A stretch of DNA of 64,000 bases. Source: Elmis aenea (Eukaryota > Arthropoda > Insecta > Coleoptera > Elmidae). Under the pieces are notes generated by a model. It searched no databases. It saw only the letters and a list, made by a program, of their open reading frames with translations, and was not told where the DNA came from. Positions 10,225 to 23,300 of the stretch are shown piece after piece; position 1 is the stretch's first letter; each line of letters opens with the position of its first letter. Both the position numbers and the translations under genes were made by a program. The DNA is taken from assembly GCA_947652605.1 (NCBI GenBank), contig OX393578.1, positions 60,147,415 through 60,211,414 on the forward strand, given 5' to 3'.

Positions 10225-10335
10225 CCAATCGGAACATCCAAAATGTAGGCAATTGAACGCAGGCGAGCGATCGTGCGCTAGCTTTAAGTGAAAAGATCCG
10301 TCAGGCGCCTGCGTCGAGTCACCTACCTTGGCACA
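10225..10335. promoter_or_regulatory. CpG-rich block with GC hairpin
   Basis: The block follows a TTTTCTTCAG acceptor-like tract and holds CGCAGGCG (10258-10265) paired with CGCCTGCG (10306-10313), plus a cluster of CpGs. It contrasts sharply with its AT-rich flanks. It may be promoter or regulatory DNA; all three + frames from the acceptor meet early stops, so a coding exon is unlikely. Confidence 0.25.
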
Positions 10336-10339
10336 CATT

Positions 10340-11580
10340 CAAGTTTTTCAGTTTGTTTTATTATGTAGAGTCTTGCTCGGTTATATAAGAGTTTTCTATT
10401 ATTTTCACTTTTTAAACGAAGTATGATGTTTGCTGTACAGCCATTCCTTTCTCTCGCACACCATGCGGGCAGGCCACGTTCTTTCGTTTGAGTTCGTTCT
10501 GCAGATTACAAAAAAAATTACGCAATCACACGAACAGTGGAACACCACATTTCAGAAAAAAAAAATAATTGCCTCGATGTCTGGCTATTTTCTAATAATT
10601 GGTAGCCGTTAGTGTGCAGTTTTTCGATCGGTCGTTGATTAAAAAGGCGCCCATAACCATCGCACTTAAAATTTGACATACTTTCATGCACTAAAAATGT
10701 GGTCGAATAGATTTTCGACGTAATCTTTTATTTAACCAAAAAACCGTATTGAATTTGCCCGCTTCTATTCGGGACGGAATTCTTCAATACCACAACAAAA
10801 CTCATAACTTTTTATGCAGTCATAATAATTATTACTTCACATATTTACGCCTGGCGTATTTATATATTTTTTTGCATATATTTGTGCATTTGCAGGTTAT
10901 TTAATACCAAGCATTCGTGTCGTTTGGATATTTGTTACATAACGATGCCATTAAGAAGTTTTTAAGTGAATCTGGGCTAATAAACATTACGTCTTCAATT
11001 TTAATAGCCAAGGTATATCAAATTTCGTGATGAATACGTAAGAAAATCAAAATTTGTTAATTAAATATGATTCTAATAAGCGACTTTAAGTTGCTGATAA
11101 TATAAAAAAATACACAAGTAATTATATGGGACTTTAGCGACACTTTAAACTAATAACAGAGATGTGTTTATATTGTCCCAAATTACATTTCCAGCATGGG
11201 TATCTCAATTATTATAAGAGATACAGGTTTGTTTAAATTAGATGAATTATTCCTTAGTATGAAAGAAGCCACAATCAATTTTTATAGTACCAAATTCCTC
11301 ATACTTCAGAAGTTATAGCAAAAAACAAAAAACAAAAAAGCACATTTAACTATTCATAGCCAACTTCAAAACTTTTAGTTTGTTGATTGGTTGTCATGGA
11401 AACAACATAAACTACAACACTACAACAACCGGCCTACCTGATTTATAATGGTTACTGTGTGAAACCTTTTTTTAAAATTTGACAATGAATAAAGAAGTAA
11501 AATACCATGTGTGATACATCACTGAATTAAAAAAAAAGCTATTTGATTATGTAAATAGCAAAAATTGCGCCCATAAGAAA
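10340..11580. other. AT-rich stretch without recognisable genes
   Basis: Nothing recognisable beyond short open frames. Confidence 0.6.
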
Positions 11581-11599
11581 AAATAAAGTTGGTCGTCAT

Positions 11600-11906
11600 A
11601 AAACAAGAACGAATTGATTTGGGAAAAAATTGTGACCACCATCCGATTTGGCTTAAAAAGTTTCTTAGGCAATGTTTTTACACATTTGAAATATTTTATA
11701 CTTCAAAGGAGTTACAGACGATTTTAAAAAATCGTATTTTCCGGTTTTTCCTGATTTTCTCGGATAACGTTTGAGATATTTTCAATTTCTCTTCGGATTA
11801 TTAATGAGCACAAAATTTAGCAACTTTGCCAAATTTAAACCCATACTCTAGCTATTATAATAAACGAGATCCCCATGTTTAAACTTGAATTGCAATCACC
11901 CTGTAT
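11600..11906 (-). mobile_element. CAGGGTG-type element, one end only
   Basis: CACCCTGTATTA at 11897-11908 is the inverted form of the recurrent TA-CAGGGTG end. The preceding 300 bp have the style of the interior of such elements, but the opposite end is missing and the left limit is a guess. Confidence 0.35.
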
Positions 11907-11974
11907 TATTGGTTTAAAATACAAATTACCTTTCCTCTTTTTATTGTCAACACTCTTCAAATTGTTGGCAAAGG

Positions 11975-12009
11975 GACTGATTCTTTGCGATTCCTCGTAG
12001 TTTCATCAG
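11975..12009 (-). other. CTGATGAAA motif, copy 1
   Basis: The minus strand reads CTGATGAAACTACGAGGAAT then CGCAAAGAATCAGTC. The same arrangement recurs on the minus strand at 25545-25579 (CTGATGAAATCTTAACG, then CGCAAAGAATTGTC), and the flanking TACAAA/CAAGAAA text is similar. The two are likely copies of one unknown repeat family. CTGATGA is also the first core box of hammerhead ribozymes, but the second box (GAAAC) is not intact here. Confidence 0.4.
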
Positions 12010-12029
12010 TGGCAAATTTAACAAGAAAG

Positions 12030-15000
12030 ATTCCATAAATAATTAATTACGTAGCAAAAATTTGAAGCTTCTTAATATATATATTTTTTAATTACAACCA
12101 TGTTAAATTATAAATATTTCAAAATAAACCACGGCAAACCAAATGTATTCAAGATCATAATTAAATAAATACATGCAGGTATTAGACTAGAAATCGACCT
12201 TTTCAATAATTAATATGAACGACCTCAGTATAATATTCTCAAAAATTACAAAATTCAGGATATACTTTCAAATGGATTACATTGAAGATGAAAAAATGCT
12301 CATATTTACTGAAGAATTTAACTCATGTCTAAGTTATATTTTTAATTAACAGTTTTGTCCTTTTTCATGCGTCTATAAGGAGACATAATAATCGATTAAC
12401 TATATAATTAATCAGAGTACGGTGAAACTTATTTGCTGCAAGGTGATTTTGCTGATTATATTACAATGTTGTCTTGAAAAATTGGAAAATTGCCTTAGTG
12501 TTACAAAAAAAATGTGCTTCTTGTTTGTAATTTATGGATGAATAATGATTTTGTACATTTAAATGTGTCTTTCAAGAACACTGTAATATTTAAAACTTTA
12601 CATCAAATATTGGATTATTAAAAACATTTACCTAAAACAGAAGTGTTTAAGATAAAAAGCTAATTTTTGATAAATGAACAGTTCTTTGTAACAAAAAATT
12701 GACACTTGAAAAAGGTAATGAAAATTTTTCTTATTCAAATGAAAATAAGTATAAATGTGTTTTAAATTGTTTTTCATTATTATAATACAGGGCAAAAAAT
12801 AATCACACTGGGCTTATTGTGTAAATTTAAATTTTAGATTTTGATAAATTCTTGGCTACATTTTGACACACTTCAATTTTTTTCGGCTAGCCATGTAAAA
12901 CTGACGTACAATCGTCTTTTTTATACACGTAGCAACTTTTTTATATTTTACACTATAAATTAATTGGCTAGGCATCCTTTAAAAGTGCCACTTTACATTA
13001 AACAGCCATTTGTAACTGATTTGCTTTAAGTTCGTTTGTTTAAAAAGATTGTAGACCCACCCCAAACTTCTGACATAATTGAAAATTTTGTTTAATGTAT
13101 ACAACAACAAATTATTTTTATCATTAATGTTACAGCAATACACAGTAAAAATAAACCATTTTTAGTACGGAACACGCAAATAAAGATACTATACATCTCA
13201 ATGTAATTGCATAAGTACAGTTTCTTATAAACACCCAATGGACTAAGAAAAGTATGGCATCTTTTCCCCACAAAACTTTGCATATAACAAAAATTTAAAA
13301 AAATAACTTCTTTAACGGATTCAACACAGTTTAGTTTTAAAATTATGGGATGACATTAGCTCGGAATATATATTTTTACCCGAAATTTAATGCTGCATGT
13401 TTCCTGGGCTGAATAACAAGTGCTTACTGTTCCAACGACCTAATTATTGACTTCAGAGATTTCCGGTGTCAAACAGCCATCTGATTGATGCAACAAACAA
13501 AAAAAGCTAGTAGATTACGATATTGTGTTGCAGCTAATGCTTCACAAACTCAAGTATAATTACCACCGAAACCTACATAACACTGACATCAAATCGTAAC
13601 AGTGCGATAATTTTTGTACTGGAATTATTCTGGATTAATTATTGGAGGTAAAATACATTTGTAACTTCGATGGGTCAACTTTGGTATTAGTCAAATTTGT
13701 CGGCCAGGAAATAGTCAGGTATTTTTAAACAGGATATAGTAATATACAAATATTTGCATATTTTCTACTGGGGCTATCAACCGGAACTATATATTTTTAG
13801 TCGCTGTACATCGTCTGCGTTTAGAAGATCTGAAAATATTCGAAACCAGTTACATTTTTCAGCTCGCAACACCGTTGAGCCTGTGAGATTTTGTAGCAAT
13901 CAGATTCTAATTCTTTCAACAATAATTGCAGAAGTTTGATGTTGTATACAAAACTGTTTAGCTAATTATTTTATTGTTCCACCATTTTCAAAGTTGATGT
14001 ATTTATTACGATTTTTATGAAAATTTTGAACATAAAACAAACCATAAAAGCATAAGCCAATTGAGATATGAGTAATGAATATTTAAAAAAGATTACAGTT
14101 CCAAGTTTGTCCGTGGTTTATTTCACAAACCAACTTTTTGTTCATTTTATTGGCTTTTTAAAACTTTTCACCACTACTGCCATTAGTACGTGGTAATTTA
14201 AAGTGATAAAATACAGATTTATTCACATACCCGAACGGAAACGATCACTGGGTTATTTTCAGGAGTGTAAAAGGTGGTTTCAGCGCGTTATTTATAGTAC
14301 AGTACGCACTTTTTGCCAATCTTCGCTAATGTGATAAGTGAGTTAGTTTTAAAACACTTCTGACCCCGCGCCTAAATGCATTTCACAGTTTAATTTTGCA
14401 AATAACGGGAGTAAGACTATACGATGCACTTTATGCATTTATATGGGAAAAGCATTAAAACTGGTGTAGCATTTCTATAAGAGATCCCTCATAAAAACAT
14501 AAGTGAGCTTAAATTAAATTAATTTATATTATTGTTGCATTCTTGTGGAATATCTATATTAGTTTTGAGACTCAGGTTTCTTCGTCGGTGGTACATGGAG
14601 ATGGAGAGAGAGAACGTAATAATGTAATATTGAATTTAAATACAGATTCTAAGAATGGTGTAACTTTTTAACCAGGAAATTTTGTGAAGATTTATCTACA
14701 GAAAGCTCAAAAAATAATCTTGAAACACAGGGCACACGTAAGGAAATATTTTTACAATAAGTTTTGTACATGAGTCTTGTCATTCAATTAGTTATTTTCT
14801 TAAACATTTCAGACAGTATTAGCAATGTAATAGCTTTAGCGCAGTGTTTTATTACAACTCGTAAACAATTTTAAATCTCTCTAGGAATGAAATTCTCTCT
14901 GTATCTCGGTGGGACGTCTGAAATTAGTTACACCTTTTGCTTTTATTATTTTCGACTATCTCCACATGGGATCTCCTATTAATTTTTTTGCCCGCTACAA

Positions 15001-16800
15001 AAAAAATTCATCGTGTGATATTTCCTTTTCACCCAAGTTGTATTTAGACAATCCCAGGCCAGTTTGCGAGATTTCAGCGCGGCACAAGAAGTTTAATTAT
15101 TAAACAGAGCTGAATTAAGTTTGACATTTTGCGTCTTCTTGGGTATCACACGCATCAGCGTCTAAACAATTTCTTGTAATTTGGATACGACCGGTGCTAA
15201 CATGTGCAGATGGATCACACACACCTTATAAAGGTCGTTCAACCTCCAAGGTAACGCAAGGTAAAATTTGAATGCTATTCAACGAATTTCTCGGGCTACT
15301 AGCATCACATACGCGGCCTGGATTTAATTGGAATATACGCAGGAACGTACGCACAGCCGTATAAGTCTCTTGGAGGAAACATTTTTGGGAAATTTCTTGG
15401 TAATAAAATCAAGAGTAGTGAAATAATTTCGGGCTGTACTTCAAATGTTTCTATTTAATTAGATATTGCCTTTCCTGATAACGTATGATAAGCGATATGT
15501 AGATCAAAAGTTCAAGAATAAGACAAATGCGTGCTTGTGCGTAATCTAGCGTACACATGGTATTAAATTTTGAGCTAAATTTTTGTTGTTTTTAGTCTTG
15601 TACGAGATTAAGAGGATTTGGTATGACAGTGTAATCTCCGCAATTAATTATTTTAATTAGAGGTGGGCTGTATGTTTTCAGAATGTTCGGATAAACACGT
15701 ATTCGTAAACATGCTGTGTTGAATGCCAAATAATTTTCAACAGGCGTTACTTAATATTTGTACTTATTTTAAGATCACTTACTTAATGCTATTAAAAGTG
15801 GTTATAAAATAAGGGATGGCATTTACTTCGACTAGATGTATGATTCCGATTTAATTTTAGGGCATTATGGCAATATTAGTTTGTCCTTACGCTAAGTTTT
15901 CTTGAGAAGATTTAAATGGATTTTTAAAAAATTCGTATTATTATGAATAGTCGAAAAATTCAGTTTACAAACACATTGAAAAATACCCGAGAAAATACAA
16001 CTACAAATTTAGATTTTAAATTTTTGGTGCGATACTGCTGGATGTAGCCATTAGATTATTTTTTTAGTTCCGTTCTTGTGGACAGATTTTTCAAATTTAA
16101 AAAACAAATGCTTGAGTTTATGCAATTTCTTAATGTGTAATGAATATTTTATCGCAAATTAATCAAACTAAAAGTGATGATTGTTGATTATGAGATGAAT
16201 AACACGTTTATGAAAATTTAAAGCAATTGGTTTGGTTTGGAGAATGTTCTTTTTTTGGAAAAACTGTTTTTACAAGTTAGCAATTGGTATTTTTCATCGT
16301 AATTATAAGTAACTGAGAGTTAATGAATTATTATATTTGGTGTAACTTACCTATCTGTGAATTATTCATTGTTTAAGATTTAAAAAACTTGTGTTAAAAG
16401 TTTTAAGCTATTTTCTTCCGTTTAAAGGTTTTTTGGATTATTACCTGAAAAAGTGCAAAAGTTATTAATTAAGCTAAAAATAACTTGTTTAAAAATGTTC
16501 AAACCATTTTTTTAAGTTTCTTGAGACAATGCAAAAACTATAATCTAATTATATTTTTAATACAAATATGGAAACCGTAGTTTAAGTTATTTAAGGACAA
16601 ATAATTATTATTTAGGCGATACATAACGTGCGTTATAATTTTGGGTAGTTTGCTTTAGCTTTTTCATCGTAATTTATAACACTATTTAGGTTAATTTAAC
16701 AAATAGCTATAGTTTATAAGTCAATTGACTTAGGTAGTTTAAAAAGTTTTAAGCCTCTTACCGATAAATAAATACTAAAGTCTGTACCATTCCTCATGTT
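12030..16800. other. Long AT-rich stretch without recognisable genes
   Basis: Almost 5 kb with no domain, RNA gene or clear transposon end. Slightly GC-richer islands lie near 14870-15380. Short frames (for example 13754-13939 and 14909-15103, +) have no recognisable product. Confidence 0.5.
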
Positions 16801-16849
16801 TGGTAAAATAGATTTTTTTTTTTGTAATGCACCTACAAGAATTGTTATT

Positions 16850-16890
16850 TCAGCTCTTAAAGAAGCCTAAAATCAGTCTAATCGATTTTG
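16850..16890 (+). repeat. Possible decayed relative of the Penelope-like tail
   Basis: TTCAGCTCTTAAAGAAGCCT resembles TTCAGCCCTTGAAGAAGCCT in the Penelope-like insertion at 18459-18478. Similarity beyond this short run is weak. Confidence 0.25.
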
Positions 16891-16899
16891 GCTCAAATA

Positions 16900-17920
16900 C
16901 ATTTTTTAAACAAATTTCAAATAAAGTTGGTTGTTTTCTATTTTTGATAAGGAAATGTTGAAATATACCTTGTAAAAATTTTTCAACCAAATAATCTGTT
17001 TGCAATTAAAATAAGGTTAAAAAAAGTTTTTTTTTTGGCAACATATTTGTACTGTTTTCTAAAGTTTTTTTGACTTACTAGATATATTTTTAAATGGAAT
17101 AGAAAACAACAATAACATTTGGTAGAAAAATGAGTAAATATGTTGATTTCTGTAAGGTTTAACAGAAATATTCAACAAATTATTGATTACCCAAAATGCA
17201 ATTATATTTTTTTAAGTTCCGGGTTTATAATAAATAAAGATTTTACTGCAACATTATCTTAGTATTATTATTCCAAACAAACAGAATCAACAAAATATTT
17301 TTGTTGGTGACGATGACAAAGCGAATCTGTTTAATTATTGGACGCAATATGTTATGAATTGTAAAAATGTTTTTGTTCAACCCAGTTCCTAGAGCAAGTG
17401 TGTAAGTCAACAAGGTTTTGGGAAGACACGTAAAAGCTCTTATCAATGACGTATTATTCTATTTGCCTTTGATAAAAAGTAACCTATTTTAGATGTGAGT
17501 CCAACATGTGGCTGTAAGACGCATTTACCGGAAATAAATAAACGGTCTCGGATTAACTGAATGAACTAAGACGAGCTACTTGGTTTAATTTGAAGGTGCA
17601 GCGCTGTTTCTTCGTTTTAAGGCTGAAATGAAATTTTTCTTTCTTGATTTAGAGAAAAATTGATCGTTAAGTAAAGATATGTAAATATAAACGGTAAAAA
17701 ATCATAAAGGACGATGTATAAAAACAAGGAAAAAAGTTAATAAAAATAAATGCTGTACATATATGAAAATAACACATTCTACTAAAAATACCAATTTGTC
17801 TTAAACAAAATACCGAAGTGCTTCAAAAAAATATATAACTGACGAGTGAAAAGATCTTGCCTGTTATATGGGATATTAATAAACGAATAATAGGATACAG
17901 TTAAATTTTATTATAGTGAA
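16900..17920. other. No recognisable gene
   Basis: AT-rich DNA with homopolymer runs; nothing identifiable. Confidence 0.5.
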
Positions 17921-17926
17921 ATATAA

Positions 17927-18586
17927 AACATTAGAGGTATTATAATTTGTTGAACGTCCGTTGTTTTAAGGTTTAGAAATTAAAAAACTCTGGATTTACA
18001 GGACGGTTTTATTGATTTTGGTTAAAATTTTCTGTAAAACTGTTATAAAATGTTACTGGTGTTGAACCTGACTATTGTACGTAAATTTTTAAAGTGTTGC
18101 TTTGTGTCTGTCTTTTTTAAAATTTTATGTTATCTGTTTTAATTTACATTTTTACACATAAAATCCTTTTAATGAAAAGACTGTTTACATTTTACAATAA
18201 ATTAGTGCGACTGTATCACTGTTATTTTTGACTTTCGAATTGTTCTACACATTCAAAAAACAAATGGTTAGGTGCACCATGTTAGCCTTGTCAATTATCA
18301 ATGAATATTGTTAAAATTGTAAGTATTTTTATTGTATAATTGTTTCAATCTAATTTGTAACTTGTATCTAGTAATTAAAATTTAAGTTATTTATATTTAA
18401 TCGTTTCAAGTCATGTTAAGAATAGTTTTATAAAAGAAAATTGTAATCACATTTGTTTTCAGCCCTTGAAGAAGCCTTAAAAATATTAAGTGCGAAACGT
18501 CGGATTTTTAACCAAAATCAATAAAACCGTCCTGTAAATCCAGAGTTTTTAAATTTCTAAACATTAGAGGTATTCTAATAATTTGT
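17927..18586 (+). mobile_element. Penelope-like insertion with inverted ends and long flanking duplication
   Basis: Two 58-bp arms (17972-18029 and 18503-18561, each containing CTCTGGATTTACAGGACGG or its complement) face each other almost perfectly across about 470 bp. The unit is flanked by direct copies of AACATTAGAGGTATT plus an AATTTGT tail (17928-17950 and 18560-18586). These differ by a few bases, so the duplication is long and irregular. Just before the right arm lies TTGAAGA, a CTTAA/TTAAG stem and GCGAAACGTCGG. The CTGANGA-stem-GAAAC layout is that of hammerhead ribozymes, which Penelope-like elements are known to carry in their terminal repeats. Inverted partial copies and long irregular duplications also fit that class. 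No protein remnant is visible, so the class is an inference. Confidence 0.55.
18463..18503 (+). ncRNA. Hammerhead-like motif (degenerate)
   Basis: TTGAAGA (one base from the CTGANGA core), GC-CTTAA-AAATA-TTAAG-T-GC as stem II with a single bulged base, then GAAAC. The first core C is T, so self-cleavage is doubtful. It sits at the right end of the Penelope-like insertion. Confidence 0.4.
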
Positions 18587-18649
18587 AACGGTATTGTATT
18601 GTATCAATCGTTTCTCTCCTTAACAGCAACAAAAAGAACTTTTAACAAC

Positions 18650-18657
18650 CTCTAACC
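18650..18657. repeat. 8-bp target site duplication (left)
   Basis: CTCTAACC is repeated exactly at 18923-18930 around the 265-bp hAT element. Confidence 0.9.
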
Positions 18658-18922
18658 CAGTGTTTCCCAACGTGGAGCGTAGGCCCCACAGGGGGGCAAT
18701 TTGAATGTTTTGGGGGGCAAATAATATACATACTGTAATATATAATTTACATTCCTGAAGAAAGTCAGATTAGAAACAGTTTTACCTATGTTCTTTTTTA
18801 TTTAAAGTATTTATTTGCATTCTCCTTTTTCGAAATTTGTTTGACTATTATGCTAGAGGGGGCATTAAAATCTTTGGAGGGGTTGAGGTGGGGTTTGATT
18901 TAAAAAATGTTGTGAAACACTG
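18658..18922. mobile_element. Short nonautonomous hAT element, 265 bp
   Basis: Ends CAGTGTTTCCCAACGTGG and TTGTGAAACACTG are inverted repeats with one mismatch in the first 14 positions. The 8-bp direct duplication CTCTAACC is perfect. G-rich stretches (GGGGGGCAATTTG and GGGGGCAAAT on the left, GAGGGGGCATT and GGAGGGGTTGAGG on the right) form subterminal repeats. There is no coding capacity, so it is a hAT MITE mobilised in trans. The perfect duplication suggests a fairly recent insertion. Confidence 0.94.
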
Positions 18923-18934
18923 CTCTAACCTGAC

Positions 18935-20160
18935 TCCCTTACTGATCCAAACAGTGTCCATAGCAGTTCCGAGTTTTTTCTGTTTTGTTCTTAAAAAGAA
19001 AACTACTTGCTAACTTTAAAAAAAGACACAGAGCCTATTACAAAGAATAAAGAAGATAATAAAGTATTATTAAACACACCAAAACCGAATACTGGCTTTT
19101 ATTTTCCTGAAAAAACAATATACTTTCCAAAGAACCCGACCTACACAAAAAAAAACCACTAAATATAGTTATGTATACATTTTGAAATCCACTAAGCTAA
19201 ACTATCTGTATCGTGCATAAAATATTAATTATAGTGAATTAAGTACATTAATTTGAAATCAATCATGTTTAAAATATACACCTAGGCATTTTTAATTGCT
19301 GTTTACTTCTAACTGATTTTCATTGCCTTAATGTGGCAAGGTATTAATAAGGAAATTATAACATATCGAAGAATTGACAACAAAATATTAAGTTTGCAGG
19401 ATTAAATATTCTATACTTAAGAAGATTATAAGAAAAGTTTTCTTTTGGATTCAACAGCGATAGTGATTTAAATGCAGTAATTTAGATTGTTAAATAGTTT
19501 AAGGTAGGTAGCAAAACTTTCCATATTTCTCACATTTTCAGTCAATTCATAACAAAACTTGATACATTATTATATCTACGAGTATTTGTTGTGTATAACA
19601 CCTATCAAGACACATTTATTTGTGATAAAAAAGTAATATATGTAAACAGATTATTACTGGATTATTCATTGGTTATAATTATTCTATAATATTATTATAA
19701 TACATTTTTGTTTCGATATGTTTATTGTAGGTGTAAATTTAAGTTTTAAGTAATTTATCAAGGAACAAATTGTTAAACCACTACGATTTGTAAAAATTAT
19801 ATGGTGTAAATATGCGGTTTTTAATATTGCGCATAAATCATGTATTGCTTTATAAATAAATTTGGTAAAAATGATTCACATTTAATTATCTACAAAAAAA
19901 TTCTAACATTAAAATGCTAGACAATTTCGAGACTAAGAAAGTCTCAAAATAGATTTTTTTTAACAAGAGCGTCTTTGTAGCGTAAATCGAGTAGTTTTCA
20001 ACAAAACTAAAATTAAAAATGAATCACTTAAATATTTTTAATATGTATTACCATTTTTGATTTGTTAGATTACTCAATGTAAATACCAAATAAATATATT
20101 TTTTGTTATTTATTTACATAAAACGCGTTTATAAGTGACGAATAACTAAAAAGAAACTTT
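18935..20160. other. AT-rich stretch without recognisable genes
   Basis: Nothing identifiable. Confidence 0.55.
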
Positions 20161-20169
20161 TGGATGGTG

Positions 20170-20370
20170 TGTGAGTGATAACGTGATGATAAAATTATTT
20201 TTCTTGTAAGATCGGAAATACGGCGCCCCCGTGTTATCACAGGACTGGTAAATAACACTCATTGACAACGTTTTTTCTGCGAATTTCTTATTTTTACACG
20301 TGTGAGCATATAATCGGGGTCCAACCTTGCGTTGTGATAAGGTGAAATTGATAAATTTAAACCAGTAACG
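20170..20370. promoter_or_regulatory. Cluster of GATAA-type sites, enhancer candidate
   Basis: GTGATAACG and GATGATAAA (about 20175-20192), GTTATCAC (20233-20240), GTGATAAGG (20334-20342) and TTGATAAAT occur within 200 bp, with a CACGTG box near 20298. Base composition alone would give about one GATAA in this length. GATA factors bind WGATAR, so a regulatory element is possible but unproven. Confidence 0.25.
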
Positions 20371-20379
20371 ATATCAAAA

Positions 20380-23300
20380 AATATTGATCAGGTGAGAAAT
20401 CGAAGGTTTAAAGTGCGTTTATTTTTTTAATCATTGACTTTCAAAATGCTAAGTTAAATAAGCTTAATATAAATCACATAAGTTAAATCACTAAAATGTT
20501 TCTAAAAAGGATTGGTTGTCAAATGTCAAATAGAGTCTTATTAATTCATTTATTTACAAATTTCCTTTATTGCAAAATAATAACAATTTATTTAAACAAT
20601 CGTGCACAAAAAATTAAAAAACACATGTAGTATAAGGAAGATTATTAATTGCAAAATGAAAAGATTTTACATATTGTAAAAAAATTTAACTCAATATTAA
20701 CGTGACAATATTAAAATAAAGTAAACCGAAAATACAGGCTAATGCAAAATCGAGAACGAATATTGGTATCTCCTTTATTATTAGAGATAAAGCGTAGAAG
20801 TACCTTGGCAAAGCTGCTAAATTTTATGATGACTGTAAACATCCATACATATTTCATACGTCTGCAACTATTTTCATAAGAACTGGAAAAATCTTTTAAA
20901 TATAATTTTTGAATTACTGCAATTTTTTTATAAATAAATTATAGCACAAAGTAAAGAAAATTATAATTTGGCTAAATTTTCACCTAATTAGGTAGCTTTA
21001 CATTCCTTGCAGGAGTATTTTAAAGGGTGAAAACCATTTTCTTAGCAATATCTTATTCAATAATAGAAATAAAATAAACCAGTGCTACATTTTCGAAATC
21101 AGAAATAAAAATCGTTGCGAACTATGTGAGAAATACGAAATTTTAGATATTAATTGATTAAAAACAAAGAATAATGAGTAAAAAAGATTGCTATGAAAAA
21201 GTATTTTCAAATTTTTTACAAATTAAAAGTACAAACAATTTTTTTCAGTTTTCAAGCAAATGGTAGCAGATCTATTTCGTTGTTAATAATTAACTTCCAG
21301 TCTAGCAATTTTGTCAAACTTAAACCTGTATCAAGGGCCTTGATTAATTTGTTGTTCAAAAGTACAAAATCCATTTCCACATCCTTAAAACAAAACACAA
21401 GTAATGTACAGCTAAAACCGTCAAGAAACTGCGCGCTGCACGCTACATAGCAAACAAGACGCACAAATCAAGACGTCGTATCAAACGTCATAACATTTTA
21501 GACGTCAAAAGTTGTACGGTCTTAAAATTAAGAACAATGTTCTATTAAATGCTTATCAGTGCAATAATTTTCCGTACTTGCATATAGTGACGTGCAGATC
21601 TCGATTCAGCAAATTTAATATTCTTTTGTTAACAATGCACTAGCGTCAACAGTTAATATCTTTTCCTACATTTTAAAACACTGTCGTCAACTCACTTATG
21701 ATTTGGTCCATAAAATCTTACATCCACGTCATGTAAATTTTATTCTTTAATATTTTAGACAAAAATGCAACTTATTTTTCTATACCCGAAACATGCCAGT
21801 AAATTTTTAAATTTAAAAGGTATTTATGTGGGCAATTGCACCTTTCATGCTGCTTTATTTATTTCCAGCTTCATACCAAATTCACTACAGAATTAAATTA
21901 TTTTTATCCTGAAGAGCAAATTTACCCAAACTTACAATACCGATCCACGTTTTACTAAAATAACGATAAACAGTTAAAAACAGTTTCACTTTAAATATTA
22001 TGGTTATAAATATCGACCAAGGCAACCTTATACCGGTCTATTCTGGCAAATGTTTTGCTGTAACGAGTTTCCAATAACATGTTAATTAACACTTGGTTTT
22101 AAAGCATAATAAACTTGATGGAAAGCAAAAATATTATCATTCATGATAACACGGATGACCGGCAGAAGGAAATTAAAACATTGAGCACAAAATATTCAGT
22201 GTACTCTTAAAGGTTATCTGTACATTATATAATAAAGCTTGCAAACTTCAAAAATGATTCAACCAACTGGAGATTCAAAACAGTTCACAGAAGAAAACAT
22301 TTTTTTTAAAATACACAAAATGTTGGATTAGAAATGTACTTTTAAGTCATGGGAAAACTGAGAGATGCTTTAGTAAAAGTCTTCTTATTTAAATGATTTG
22401 AGGTGCCTTTTTAATTAGAGTAATATAGTTAGTAAACCGGCGAAATTTGTCTAGCTTTAAGCTTTTATAGTTTTTAATGTGCAACTAGAAATACGTTGAC
22501 AAAATTAAAAAACACTTATTCTAAAATAAACTGTTACTCCCTCAATTGAAAATATACAAATTAAGAATTTTTATTTGATTACAAACTTCTCCAAAAGCTT
22601 TCTGTTACCTGTTAAATTTCATTTTGAAGTATCTAAAATTAGTATTATTTAAGTCAAACTTTTAAATTAAGGTAGATATTTTTTTAACTACAGTGTAAAT
22701 ACTAGTTAGTAAATACTAACCGTTTGCCCATGTTTTTTCTTATCAATATTATTTCTTTCACCTTATATCAAAAATATTACCTTAATCTTTAACAAAACGA
22801 GAAATTATGTCTTTAAACATTTTTGTTGGATCCCTCGTGTATTTTTTTAATTGGGTATTTTTTTAAAATTTTAGCACTGCAATTAAATAAACACTGGAAT
22901 ATTGGCCTAACATACAATAACCAACCTAGCCATCAGAATATTAAATAAATTCATTTTACCTCGTGTTGATAAACAAATGTTATATACTTTGAAGCAGCAA
23001 ATTTATATCAAATATATTAAAAGTACATAATAAACTATTAATAGGGATATAAGTTAGCTTCTTTTATTAAAATAATGGTGAAGATAACAAAACTCTGACA
23101 AAATTACTATTATTCACAAACAAAGTTTGCCACAAACAGCAATTTGCATTTTTTGTAATTGTTATTTCATGTAAAACGTAGTTTTATTGATTGGGTAACT
23201 TATTAATAAACATTTCTTTTTACAATAACACCATGGTATGTTCAACAAAAGCTCTTTTTTTGACAGCGTGACGCCAGCCCTGCTTCATATTTATATATTT

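Noticed and set aside
10225..10340. Coding exon after the TTTTCTTCAG acceptor
   Set aside because: All three frames reach stops early and no donor follows.
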